From Aphidius gifuensis (Eukaryota; Arthropoda; Insecta; Hymenoptera; Braconidae), in the NCBI RefSeq assembly GCF_014905175.1, contig NC_057789.1:15242876-15306875 (forward strand): a stretch of DNA of 64,000 nucleotides, written 5' to 3'. A program made the position numbers and the translations under genes. This document shows, piece after piece, positions 35,880 through 46,149 of this stretch; position 1 is the stretch's first letter, and each line of letters opens with the position of its first letter. The notes under the pieces were generated by a model that saw nothing but the letters and a program-made list of their open reading frames with translations, was not told the origin of the DNA and searched no databases.

Positions 35880-36280
35880 AAAGAGAGAGATATAGCGAGT
35901 AATAAGAAAGTATGAGAGAGATAAAAAATTTCTGTCCTTAAACGTAAAAACGCACAGTCGAAAAATTCATTTAATTATTAAAAATAAAATAAACGATTAA
36001 ATAATTTGGTTTTTTTTTTATAGCAAAGCTTGATACAATAGAATTTTAAATTATAAAAATCATTTATTTTTATCGTCATTATCATATTTTAAATAAATTT
36101 TTAAAAATTAGTGAGGGATGAGGTTACCTCTATTTGATGTATATTAGGCTCGGTAGTGTTTACATATGCGCTTTCATTTTTTTTTTTTTTTTCGGTATTA
36201 TTATTTTTTTTCTCACACTTGACACGAGGCACTACCGTGCCTCTCGATCCAACCAATGTAAGTACCTTTTAAATAAATTT
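35880..36280. other. Non-coding stretch inside the interrupted repeat
   Basis: A GAGA-rich patch (35880-35930), AT-rich DNA, then a T-run and a TTGACACGAGGCACTACCG segment. No gene is visible. Confidence 0.4.
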
Positions 36281-36997
36281 AAACCAGTGTTTGTTTCGCG
36301 AATTTATCACAATTGTGTAGTTAAAATTTTGTAAAAGCCACGCGTCATCGTAGCGTCGATGTAGAGTCAGTGATTTATCTAATGAATCGACTGGATTGCT
36401 TCTCAATCCCGTCGTGTATATTTCGGGCTTCGTATCTAATTATTTGACGGGTCGTTTGCATTTAAATAATTTTTATTCTCTGACACCACCACGACTGCAT
36501 GGTTTTAGATTCTCTCTTTTCAAGCGACGCGCGAATATTTATAAGTGGATTAATTAATTTAGTGTTGTTTGTATCGCATTTTTCATGTAAGGGTGACTTG
36601 TATCATGCTGAAATAAATTGTGCTCCGATTTTTCTTAAATTGCAAGCGTTGTTTAAAAATATTTTTATTGTATGATTGTCTTATATTTTCGCGTATTTTT
36701 CAGGTTCCTTTTTACCTCTGCTTACATTACGCAAATTTATCTCCCTATCCTTCTAATGTTTTCTTAAATAAGCAGGAAAAACAGGGTTACTTTAATTACA
36801 TATCTAGCAGGGTTATTTTATAGGGCAATATTGGGTTGTCTAATAAGTAATCCGGTTACGATATTTCAGAACTATATATATATTTGAATACTATAAAATT
36901 TCTGGTTTTTGGTTTGGTTTCTGGTTTTTTTCAAAAAATGAATTGACGAATAGAAGGACGTCGGAGTTAACTCGATGAAACTTAGAAAAAATAAGAA

Positions 36998-37067
36998 GCC
37001 CTGTGGTCTAGTGGTCAAGGCGTTTGCCCGGTAAGCAAAAGGCCCTGGTTCGATTCCCGGCGGGGGA
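36998..37067 (+). tRNA. tRNA-like sequence, unit 1 (anticodon loop position reads GGT)
   Basis: A-box TGGTCTAGTGG and B-box GGTTCGATTCC are both excellent RNA polymerase III internal promoters. The D-arm (GTCT/AGGC) and anticodon stem (TTTGC/GCAAA, loop CCGGTAA) pair fully. The T-stem has one mismatch (CCTGG/CCCGG). The acceptor pairs at five of seven positions only. Position 33 is C, not the near-universal T. I read this as a tRNA-derived repeat, not a working tRNA-Thr. Confidence 0.6.
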
Positions 37068-37169
37068 ACTTCGTTATTTTTTCTAAGTTTCTGGTTTTTT
37101 TTTCAAAAAATGAATTGACGAATAAAAGAACGTCGGAGTTAACTCGATGAAACTTAGAAAAAATAAGAA

Positions 37170-37239
37170 GCCCTGTGGTCTTGTGGTCAAGGCCTTTGCC
37201 CGGTAAGCAAAAGACCCAGGTTCGATTCCCGGCGGGGGA
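37170..37239 (+). tRNA. tRNA-like sequence, unit 2
   Basis: Same body as unit 1 with TGGTCTTGTGG (one A-box change) and a perfect B-box. The anticodon stem is intact; the T-stem is CCAGG/CCCGG with one mismatch. Differences from unit 1 are few, so the duplication is fairly recent. Confidence 0.6.
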
Positions 37240-37318
37240 ACTTTGTTATTTTTTCTAAGTTTCTGGATTTTTTCAGTTTATATTTAGTAAATAAAATGTA
37301 AATTTATTAATATTTTAG

Positions 37319-37712
37319 ATAGTACCTACACATCCAGAATCCATGCAAGTGTGGAACATTTTAATGGATGACCATGGATCAGGAAAGGTATATATTGCCT
37401 GTACTTTTTGGTTTTTTATGTCTAAAATATACAAATTATACAAGTGTAAAATTCATACAATTAATTATTTAATTGAGTCTTTAATTTAGAAAATGTTTTG
37501 TACATTATTCTTCCAGACTATTTTGGTGGCATTTGCATGGTGCACTAACTCCAACCAGGGGACTTATTGTTCAATTTTGAATTATTTAAAGCAAAAAGCT
37601 CCCGGCTTAGAAAAAAGCTTGGAAACTATTTATACTGACTTTGAGCAGGCCGCTATTCTTGCATTCTATTATAAATTCCCTCAGGTCAAAATACAAGGAT
37701 GTTGGTTCCATT
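37319..37712 (+). pseudogene. MULE (Mutator-like) transposase fragment, spliced
   Basis: The second block (from about 37493) reads TILVAFAWCTNSNQGTYCSI, then LETIYTDFEQAAILAFYYKF and PQVKIQGCWFH, the hallmark of the MULE transposase core with the Asp of TDFE and the CWFH box. An upstream block 37319-37387 with a TTTTAG acceptor and G|GTATAT donor (DDHGSGK end) may be the preceding exon. The frame is cut after CWFH by a 949 bp insertion; the expected continuation WFHYSQ-like bases resume at 38662. There is no complete DDE domain. Confidence 0.7.
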
Positions 37713-38661
37713 CAAGACGACTAGAGACCAGGAGAGTAAACTTCGGTGGTGGGGGTGGGACCATATACGTCGGGATCCAGCTAGAGCCACTTTACCTTAC
37801 CAGACAAAAATTCGGCTAATTGATCGGTCTTTTCCGGGCTTTCCGAACTTGAAATAATAATATGAATAATATGTGTGTTTACAATTTGAAGTGGTGTATG
37901 TAAAGTTCTAAATATCATCAAAAAAAAAAAAAAAACAGTAAAGAAGTAGTAAATAATTAAAGCTCACTTTGCTATTAATTTAATATTATTAATTGAAATC
38001 AAATATTTTATATTTCAAAATTATAAGCAAATGTCATACATTTGTGTGTATTTAAAAATTAAATTAATATACAATTGAATTTGTGAAATTTCATTTGACG
38101 TATTATTTACAATTGAAAGGTATCGAATAATATGTAATCATAAAGCTCATATTTGTATCTTAACATAGTGATATTTTATCAAGAATATTTATAATTTTCT
38201 GAACATCACTTGTTGATTTCAAAGGTCTAAATTTTATCCAATCAATAAACTTTCTACCATGAGTTATTTTTACTTTCAAATCAGGGCAAACAACACAGCT
38301 AAGAAGAGTAAAATCGCTTTGGATTTTGGTATAAATTATAGTATTTCCTGATGTAACAAGCCTTCCCCCCGAGTTTTTTTTTGTAATATTTAATTAATAA
38401 ATAATCAACTAAACCACGAGAGAAGAATTGTTGATTGAGACTGTCAGTTGTCGTTGAGTTATGTTGTATTATTTTGACAGACACACTACTACAAAATCCA
38501 CATATTTGATTATTTCAAGTTCGGAAAGCCCGGAAAAGACCGATCAATTAGCCGAATTTCTGTTTGGTAAGGTAAAGTGGCTCTAGCTGAATCCCGACGT
38601 ATATGGTCCCATCAAAAGCTACCCCCACCACCGAAGTTTACTCTCCTGGTCTCTAGTCTTC
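37713..38661. mobile_element. 949 bp non-autonomous element with 11 bp target-site duplication
   Basis: TIRs of about 147 bp (37713-37859 and 38507-38661) share ACTAGAGACCAGGAGAGTAA, GGGGGTGGGACC and TTTTCCGGGCTTTCCGAAC blocks. TTGGTTCCATT is present on both sides (37702-37712 and 38662-38672), an 11 bp duplication within the range of Mutator-like insertion. The interior has no supported gene. Confidence 0.85.
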
Positions 38662-38672
38662 TTGGTTCCATT

Positions 38673-39270
38673 ATTCTCAAGTAAATATATATAAAAAAAA
38701 TACAATATATATATAAAATTTTTTATTTGTTAAAAATTTAATTAATACATGTAATAAAACAATTTGTAATAAAAAAAAGACCTGGTAACGTTTGTTGGGG
38801 CGTGTTGCCGCGTTACCCGTTGAAAATTAAAAATTTTCAATACTCCGGCTAGGGCCATGGTTATCTTAATTTTTCAGATATAATAAAATTATGGTTTTTA
38901 AATAAGATTTTATAAAATTATTCAAAAATAAATTTTTATGTTTATTGATAAGTTTAGCGATAGAGTTTTTTGAGACGCAAAATAAGAGCCGATTACGAAG
39001 TTTTTAATCCAATTCTATGTTGAGTTATTTATTGCGTAATTTTTCAAAATTGATTGAAAATGCTATAACTTTCAGGATACTGAAGATAAAGACATTGTAT
39101 TAGGCTCAATTGAAAGTTATTACTACTGGCGAATGGCTAAGGAATCGGTGTATTTTACCTGTTAATTTCTGAGCAATTAATGTAGCCAAAGAAATTAACA
39201 GGTCAGTCACATATTTTTTTCAGCCATTGGTCGTATATATATCTTTTATTATATATCTTTTATATATCTT
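38673..39270. other. Non-coding repeat-rich DNA
   Basis: Contains a GTTGGGGCGTGTTGCCGCG patch near 38790-38815, a GATAGAGTTTTTTGAGACGC word shared with the following tandem repeat, and TTAACAGGT words in inverted pairs near 39160-39205. No gene is visible. Confidence 0.4.
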
Positions 39271-39279
39271 TTTTTTTTT

Positions 39280-40200
39280 CTAATTTCAAGGTTTTTATTT
39301 TCTGCTACAAAAACTATTGTTCAGAGTAGGAAAAGTCCATGTTGCGGGCGATAGAGTTTGCAAAAACGCATTTTTTAAGCCTAAAACGAAGTCTTTAGCT
39401 TAATTTTTTTACGAGTTATTGATGGCGCCATTTTGTCATTTTTTCGGACCGCCATATTTGAAGTTATTATCAACATGGAGACTTCGTATTAGGCTTAAAA
39501 GAAGCGTCATCAAAAGATCTAGTGCTTTTTTAAAAATTTTGGTTCTATGATGCATACTTTTTAAGAAAAAAAAAAAAATGTCTTTTTTTTTTTTTTAAAT
39601 TTTAAGGTTTTTTTTTTTTTGGTTCAAAAACTATTGTTCGGAGCAGAAAAAGTCCATGATCCGGGCGATAGAGTTTTCAAGAACGCATTTTTTGAACCTA
39701 AAACGAAGTCTCTATTTCGATTTTTTTACGAGCTATTGTTAGCGCCGTTTTTTGTTTTTTTTTCGAACCACCATATTTGGAGTTATTATCATCATAGAGA
39801 CTTTGTATTAGGCTCAAAAGTAGCTCCTTCGAAAGATCTAGTGCTTTTCAAAAGACTTCTGCTCTATGTTGCATACTTTTTGAGAAAAAAAAAAAAATGT
39901 CTAGTGGTCAAGGCATTTGCCCGGAAAGCAAAAGACCCGGGTTCGATTCCCGGCGGGGGAACTTCGTTGTTTTTTCTAAGTTTCTGGTTTTTTTCAAAAC
40001 TTAGAAAACTATGTCTTTTTTTTTTTTTTAATTTCAAGGTTTTTTTTTTTTGGTTCGAAAACTATCGCTCATGGCGAAAAAAGTCCATAATGCGGGCTCT
40101 AGAGTTTTTGTAGACGCATTTTTTGAGCCTAAAACGAAGTCTCTATCTTGATTTTTTTTATAAGTTATTGCTTGCCTAATTTTTTGCACCATTGAAAAAA
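39280..40200. repeat. Degenerate tandem repeat, period about 315 bp
   Basis: Units share AAACTATTGTTC, AAAAGTCCATG, GGGCGATAGAGTTT, AACGCATTTTTT, CTAAAACGAAGTCTCTA, TACGAGCTATTG, GCCATATTTG and GAGACTTCGTATTAGGC. Copies begin near 39310, 39625 and 40055; the third is preceded by a tRNA-derived insertion. Related, more diverged words recur at 43740-44400. The long frames across this region follow the repeat. Confidence 0.7.
39899..39960 (+). tRNA. Truncated tRNA-like repeat, third copy, with 6 bp flanking repeat
   Basis: The copy begins inside the D-arm (GTCTAGTGGTCAAGGC) and keeps the anticodon stem, now with loop CCGGAAA, a perfect T-stem (CCGGG/CCCGG) and B-box. It continues into TTTTTTCTAAGTTTCTGG. 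The word ATGTCT precedes it (39897) and follows its tail (40011), which fits a target duplication or microhomology junction within the 315 bp repeat array. Confidence 0.6.
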
Positions 40201-40434
40201 TTTTTGTATAAACGTCTGTCTTTTTTTTATTTGAATGCTTATCCATTTTTAAGAAATAAAACATGATAGAGAAATATCTAAAGATCATATCGACCCTCGT
40301 AATTTATGCTCTCAGATTCATAGTTTAGATGGCATTTAATTTAGAACAAAGAACAAACATTTTCCAAAAATCGATTTTTCCATTTTTTTTTCTAAAACTT
40401 TTAGTCACAGGGAAAAATTTTATGATGGTTTTTG

Positions 40435-40590
40435 AAGAGTTTTTCGAGGCGCTTCTTGTGAGCTACGAACGAACTTTCTAAGTTTAGTGGTTCAAAAGTT
40501 ATAGACTTTTTTTTTTTTTTTTTCGTTGATAAATCCAATACTGCGGCTGAGCCTATGGCTCCTAGCCTCCGTAAAAATTTTTAATGTGAT
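40435..40590. repeat. Dispersed repeat with GAGCC/GGCTC hairpin, copy 1
   Basis: Matches 46150-46310: a GAGGCGCTTC...GAGC stretch, a TTTAG...AAGTTAT block, a T-run, then GATAAATCCAATACTGCGGC, TGAGCC and GGCTCCTAGCCTCCGTA. The GAGCC...GGCTC words form a short stem. Confidence 0.7.
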
Positions 40591-40744
40591 TTCAGCAAAT
40601 TTTTTTAATAAATGTAAAAATTTTTTTTGGGATTCAGAAATTCATCCTTAAAACCTGAAAAATATTCACTTGAACGTAAAAAAAAAATTCCATTCTTATC
40701 GCATTTATTATTGAAAAAAGCTATTCAAATATTATGAATTTTTG

Positions 40745-40980
40745 ATAGGGAATTTCTATCGAATCAACAAAAAATCGATAGTCAGCGTACAAGACGTGGA
40801 CATGAAATTTATCATGATCATCGACAGGAGCGTTGAATCGATCAGACCTAAAAAAAGATCGTCGCATATCAGCGAAAGAAATCGACTGTAAGCATACAAG
40901 TCACAGCAATTAAAAGTTTTATCGATAGAAGTATCGAATTAATCAGGCAAACAAAAAAGACCATCGCAAGCGAGTTCTGA
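40745..40980. repeat. Two-copy diverged tandem repeat, about 115 bp
   Basis: ATCGATAGTCAGCGTACAAG and ATCGACTGTAAGCATACAAG begin the two copies, each followed by an ATCATCGACAGGAGCG/TATCGATAGAAGTATCG block, ATCAGRC and a CATCGCA-type end. Non-coding. Confidence 0.6.
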
Positions 40981-41000
40981 ATTACTTTTATAAATAATTT

Positions 41001-41700
41001 TATAAATAAAATACATGTAAATTTATTTTTCAAAAATACAAATGTCCAAGAAAAAGCAGTAGCTAAGGAAAAGATGTAGCTAAGGAATTGAGGTTGCCAA
41101 AGAATTATGTTTCGAGGAAATAATTCCTTAGCTACATCTTTTCCTTAGCTACTGCTTTTCCTTGGACATTTTTTATTTATTTTATAAATAAAATACATGT
41201 AAATTTATTTTTCAAAAATACAAATGTCCAAGAAAAAGCAGTAGCTAAGGAAAAGATGTAGCTAAGGAATTGAGGTTGCCAAAGAATTATGTTTCAAGGA
41301 AATAATTCCTTAGTCACATTAATTCCTTAGCTACATCTTTTCCTTAGCTACTGCTTTTCCTTGGACATTTTTTATTTATTTTATAAATAAAATACATGTA
41401 AATTTATTTTTCAAAAATACAAATGTCCAAGAAAAAGCAGTAGCTAAGGAAAAGATGTAGCTAAGGAATTGAGGTTGCCAAAGAATTATGTTTCAAGGAA
41501 ATAATTTCTGAGTCACATTAATTCCTTAGCTACATCTTTTCCTTAGCTACTGCTGTTCCTTGGACAGTTTTATTTATTTTATTTATTTATTTATAAAAAT
41601 AAATGTTGCCGCATAATTTTTCTGGCTACATCTTTTTCTTAGCTACATCTTTTCCTTAGCTACTGCTTTTTCTTGGACATTTTTTCCTTAGCTACATTCA
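41001..41700. repeat. Tandem satellite of about 182-199 bp foldback units
   Basis: Three units start with TATAAATAAAATACATG at 41001, 41183 and 41382. In each, GTCCAAGAAAAAGCAGTAGC and TAAGGAAAAGATGTAGCTAA are followed about 40 bp later by their complement (TTAGCTACATCTTTTCC, TTAGCTACTGC, TTGGAC). A degraded fourth tail reaches 41700. Every unit can form a hairpin of about 45 bp. Confidence 0.85.
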
Positions 41701-42182
41701 TGTAGCAAATCAATTATAAGATAAGCAACTTTATTCTTTTAAGTACTGCTTTTCCTTGGTATTATAATTCATTAACAATTGAAATCGATTTTATAAATAA
41801 GTTAAAAAATTGAGAAATATAAGACGCGCAGTATGAATTAGCGCATGTTTGTGGCTCCACCTTTAGCCTCGTTTTAATCTTGTTTCGACGTCGAATCGAG
41901 GCTAAAAACCGTTTACGCCGAGACTGAATAGAAAAATACCTTAAAATTTATTAATTATGTTGTTTTATAATCAATAATTATTCGTTTTTCTATAATTTAC
42001 AATAAAGCTATATAAAACAATTAAATAATAGTATTTTTAAGTTTTTTTATAACTTTTTTTTTTAGCCTCGTTTTAGTTTCGTTTCGACGTCGAGTAGCGT
42101 AACATTCCGACATCGAATAGAGCTCGCTTCCGGAAATGAGCCTCGATCGAGTCGAAACTGAATTTCTACCTGGGAGAGTTAA
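41701..42182. other. Non-coding DNA with a duplicated TAGCCTCGTTTTA word
   Basis: TTAGCCTCGTTTTAATC and TTAGCCTCGTTTTAGTT occur about 200 bp apart, each followed by GTTTCGACGTCGA. Several CGTCGAA/TCGACGT inverted words are present. No gene is visible. Confidence 0.45.
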
Positions 42183-43310
42183 TAATTTTTTTTTATCGAA
42201 ATAAGTTTATCTTACGTGGAATTTTCGGATTTATTCATTCGAATGTAACAAATAAATATTTATACTGTTAATTTTTTATTTAAAAAGAACCTTGATAAAT
42301 TTATCATTATTGAAATAAAAAAATAAAATATTTTCATCTACATTTTTTTGTTTCCTTTACGCAGTCAGTAAAAATTATTCAACTATTAAATATTTCACAC
42401 TAGATTCAAGGGAATAAGAGATCACGACGATTTTTATGACGCTCAATATTAATTGTATCGTTCTGCACCAAAGTTGATGATTTTTTTATCGAAGTAAAAT
42501 CATCCTACATGGAAATATCGGATTTATTCATTTAAATGTAATAAATGAATATTTATACTGTTAACTTTTTATTTGAAAAGAACCTTGATAAATTTATAAT
42601 TATTAAAATAAAAAGTTGATATCTTTCTGTCTTGATTTTTTTGTTTCCTTCACGTGGTCGGTAAAAATTATTTAACTATTAAATATTTTACACTAGATTC
42701 AAGGGAATAAGAGATCACGACGATTTTTTTGACGCTCAATATTAATCGTATCGTTCTGCACCAAAGTTGATGTTTTTTTTATCGAAGTAAAATCATCCCA
42801 CATGGAAATATCGGATTTATTTATTCAAACGGAAAAAATAAATATTCGTATGGATTATTTTTTGTTTGAAAAAAACCTTGATAAATTCAGAATTATTTAA
42901 ATAAAAAGTTGATATCTTTCTGTCTAGATTTTTTTGTTTCCTTCACGTGGTCAGTAAAAATTATTCAACTATTAAATATTTTTCACTAGATCCAAGGGAA
43001 CCAGGCCTTGCGTCGATTTTTTTTACACTTGATTTTAGTAATTTGTCATTGCTTCCGAATCCTTTATCTTTTCATTGCGAATAAATTTTATATCATGGAA
43101 TAGTTGTATTTATTTATTCAAATGCATTCAATAAATATTTAATTATATATTTTTTTTATTGAAAAGTTGTTCAATAGTTTATACACATTCAAATTAAAAG
43201 TAAAAATATTTCAGTTTATTTATTTTTTTTTTTTTTCACGGAGCTAGTGAATATTATTCGATCACCAAAGATATTCCACTTGATTCAAGTGGAATAAGCT
43301 TCATGTCGAG
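42183..43310. repeat. Satellite of about 295 bp, three good copies and one decayed
   Basis: The word ACCTTGATAAATT recurs near 42288, 42583 and 42880. Each unit carries TATCGAAGTAAAATCAT, GGATTTATTCATT, TTTTTTGTTTCCTTCACG, CACTAGATTCAAGGGAATAA and GACGCTCAATATTAAT. Copies 1-3 are close; the fourth (from about 43065) keeps only scattered words. Divergence increases rightward. Confidence 0.85.
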
Positions 43311-44561
43311 TTCTTATGCTCTTCATTTCCGTATTTTTATTAGCATTCAAAGTATTTCATTTTTGTTATTTATAATGTTTGTTTTCCGGTCAAATTAAGT
43401 TTTTTTCCTTTTCTACATGTTTTTTCCTGAAAAGATTTGTAGTTTTTTTAAATGAAGTAGGTTGGTAGCCAAGTTCACTAATACTTCGTACATGAAATTT
43501 TTTTTTTCATTTTAAATTTTTATCATTAAATCCAAGTGAAATTCACTCTTTTTCAATGTCTTTCTCATTCAAGTTTACATTCATTACTCTCGAATGTTTT
43601 TTCCCTTAATTCAAGAACGGTTTTTAGAATTAAGTGAAAATACTTAAATCAAGTGAACTCTTTCTGGATCTAGGGAAACTTTTTTCTCAGATTTCAAAAA
43701 ATTTTTTTCTTTCGTTCAAGTTAAGGCAAGCTATAACTTCTGTTAGAATCAACAGAATGACTTCATATTGAGCTCAAAAAACGTGGTTTTTGAAACTCTA
43801 TCGCCCCTTAAGGAGTTTATCCTGATTCCAATAGTCAATTTTTTTCTATTTTTGAAACAAAAGAGACAAAAATATTTCAAAAATTCTATTTTTTACTATT
43901 TTATGAAAACTATAATTTTTTTTGAAAAAAGTTTCGACTAACAGTTGTAGGATTTTACCACACATGCTTTTTAAGTCTTATACAAAGTATCTAGGACGAT
44001 TTTGTCGAAAGTTAGAGCGTTTTTCAGAAATTACTCGAAAACTAGGAATGCAATTACTTTTGATAAAATTGTAGTAGAGACTTCGTATTAAGCTCAAACA
44101 ACGCGTCTTCTGAAACTCTATCGCCCTTCATGAGAAAGAGCATTATCTGTTCAGTCACTTTTTTTTTTTTTTAAAAAAACTAAATTTAAAAAAAAAAAAA
44201 AACGGTTTTTTTTTAATTTTTATGAAAAATATGATTCATAGATCAAATTTTTTTCGGAGAGGCGATAGAATTTTTGAATACGCATGTTTTAAGCTTAATA
44301 TGAAGTCTCTAACACCATTTCATCATGAGTTATCGTTTGCCTAAAAAATGAAAACGGCACAAGCTATAACTCAAAATAGAGTAGTCGCAGAGGTTTCATA
44401 TTAGGCTTAAAATAATCGTTTTTCAAAATTCTATAACTTATTCAAATAAATTTTTATCGTACGAATAGTATTTTTCGTGCAAAAAAAAAAAAAAAAAAAC
44501 ACAATTTTTTTTTTTTTCGTTTTTTGGGAAAAAAAAAAAATGGCTGAATAGATAATGTTTT
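43311..44561. other. Non-coding DNA with diverged copies of the 39 kb repeat
   Basis: Words such as ACTTCGTATTAAGCTCAAA, AACTCTATCGCCC and ATGAAGTCTCTA echo the 39.3-40.2 kb array but are too diverged to delimit units. Homopolymers are frequent (44160-44210, 44480-44540). No gene is visible. Confidence 0.45.
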
Positions 44562-45150
44562 TTTAGGGAATTTTGATTTCCTATTGTTTTCGCTTTTCTT
44601 CTGGACCCCCCCCAACCATGGTAGACACCCCCCCTAAAAAATTTCCTAAGTCCTTAAATCTCAACCATGGTAGACACCCCCCCAAAAAATTTTCTAAGTC
44701 CCTTAATCTTAACCAATACAATATATATAGAAAATATAAAGAAAAATATAGAAAAGTCACTGAATTTAAAGAAAAAAAAGCTAAATATGGGAAAATATCA
44801 GTAAATATAAAGGAGAATATAGGAAAATATCAAAGAAAAATCGGTAAATATAAAGGAAAATATAGAAAAGTGACTGAATATAAAAAAAAAAACGATAAAT
44901 AAGGGAACATATCAATTACGCCCCCCCCCCCTTAAAAAATTTCTAAGTCCCTTAATTAATCTAAACAAGATGAATATGGAAAATGAAGAAAAATATAGAA
45001 AAATAAAGAATATATAAACGAATAAACGAAAATATAGAAAAATCACTGAATATAAAGAAAAATACGATAATTATAGGAAAATATTAGGAAAATATGAGTA
45101 AACAAAAAAGAAAAGTATAGCAAAATATCATGGAAAAATCATATTTAACA
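44562..45150. repeat. Dispersed repeat with poly-C tract and minisatellite, copy 2
   Basis: Same order as 16159-16420: TTAGGGAATTTTGATTTCC, CTTTTCTTCTGGACCCCCCC, then an ACCATGGTAGACACCCCCCC block present twice, and a minisatellite of about 36-40 bp (AAAAATCACTGAATATAAAG). It continues directly into the Polinton-flank module. Confidence 0.75.
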
Positions 45151-45159
45151 ACAAGATTT

Positions 45160-46075
45160 CTCAACAAAAAGATTTTAAAAAAATTATTAACATGATAAAT
45201 TATTAAATATTCAAGTTAAACAAAATATATACGATCACTGGAGGATTAGTGAGAAAAATTAATGAACAATACCCATCAATAAATAATAAAGAAATAATCA
45301 TACCAGTAGAAGCTAATATAAAATTCGATGACGATAAGAAAAATGAAAATTACCAAAAATTAATTTCGAGATTAAAAAAATACAAGAAATTGTACATCTA
45401 CCAATTAATTCATTTGCAGGCAAAATAATTTTAGCGAATAATAATGACATTATTTAGATATCATCGCAATCATAATAGCAATAAATAAAGTGGAATTTAT
45501 ATATGCAATGTCAGGACGGTTATTAAAATAAAGAACAATAACATTAGCAGACGACAGTGATTATGAAGTAAAATAAAATTTAAATGAAAAAAAGTTTGAT
45601 TAAACTAAACAAAGATAATAAATTTACCAAAGGAAATATATTTTAGATTGAACTAAATTTATTGAATGAAGAGGCAGAAAATTTCTAGGGAAAAAAGGGT
45701 GATGTGATAGCATTAAAGGAATTGAAAATAAATAAATATAAAAAAATTAAAAATATAACGACGACTTCAGCAACAACTAAAACGTTAAATCCTGATTCAA
45801 CCGAGAGAAAAAAGTAAATAAAATAAATACAATCGAACTCGACAATTTTGTAATAAATATTTAACATTGACAGGCTAAAATCATAGTACAACAAAATAAA
45901 TAAAAACGGAGAGTTTATAAGGTTGGAAGAAAGCGATTCTGGACATAGAGATGACCCATTAGAAGGAACAAGCAAAATGAATGAAAATTAAATAAATTTT
46001 AGTTGTAACAATAATCATTGTAACGATAGAGAATTCTATTCATTAATGAAATAAATTTGTAGTCACGAATTTTAA
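45160..46075. pseudogene. Polinton-flank module, copy 2 (truncated at the capsid gene end)
   Basis: Collinear with 23290-24165 but lacking the two foldbacks and retaining about 300 bp more in the middle (45430-45740). It ends within the bases that in copy 1 are the last codons of the capsid gene, so only the tail of that gene is represented. All frames contain several stops. It shows that the module and capsid tail were once contiguous in more than one element copy. Confidence 0.7.
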
Positions 46076-46149
46076 TATATATTAAAGAAGAAATTAAAAT
46101 TCCCCCCGCAGGGAAGGCACAGTTGCTTCAGCAACTGTATGATCATTTT

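Larger units (their letters stand above)
35235..36880 (-). repeat. Dispersed repeat family, copy B (inverted and interrupted)
   Basis: Inverted relative to 18640-19410. Matching blocks are CAACCAAGCCAACCTGTCAC and CAAGGTACACGCTGTCACCAG (35258-35335), then after about 950 bp of extra DNA CACGCGTCATCG, GGATTGCTTCTCAATCCCGTC, CAGGTTCCTTTTTACCTCTG and TTATTTTATAGGGCAATATT (36338-36835). The interruption is absent from copy A and includes a foldback at 35345-35705. Confidence 0.75.
36915..37262 (+). repeat. Tandem dimer of a 172 bp tRNA-derived repeat (SINE-like)
   Basis: Two units share ATGAATTGACGAATA, ACGTCGGAGTTAACTCGATG, then AAACTTAGAAAAAATAA, the tRNA-like body, and TTATTTTTTCTAAGTTTCTGG. 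The AAACTTAGAAAAAATAA word and its complement flank the tRNA-like body, so the whole can fold with the tRNA-like part at the tip. The spacing of the two bodies is exactly 172 bp. Confidence 0.8.

Noticed and set aside
36998..37239. Two functional tRNA-Thr genes.
   Set aside because: Position 33 is C, the acceptor stem pairs at only five of seven positions, the T-stem has a mismatch, and the copies lie in a 172 bp repeat with a truncated third copy. A tRNA-derived repeat fits better.
39619..40288. A 164-codon plus-strand frame and an 84-codon minus-strand frame over the 39-40 kb array.
   Set aside because: They run across the 315 bp tandem repeat and the inserted tRNA-like copy and contain homopolymer-encoded Phe/Lys runs.
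41001..41700. A CRISPR-like array at 41 kb (regular repeats).
   Set aside because: The units are contiguous hairpins with no unique spacers, in a eukaryotic context; this is a satellite.
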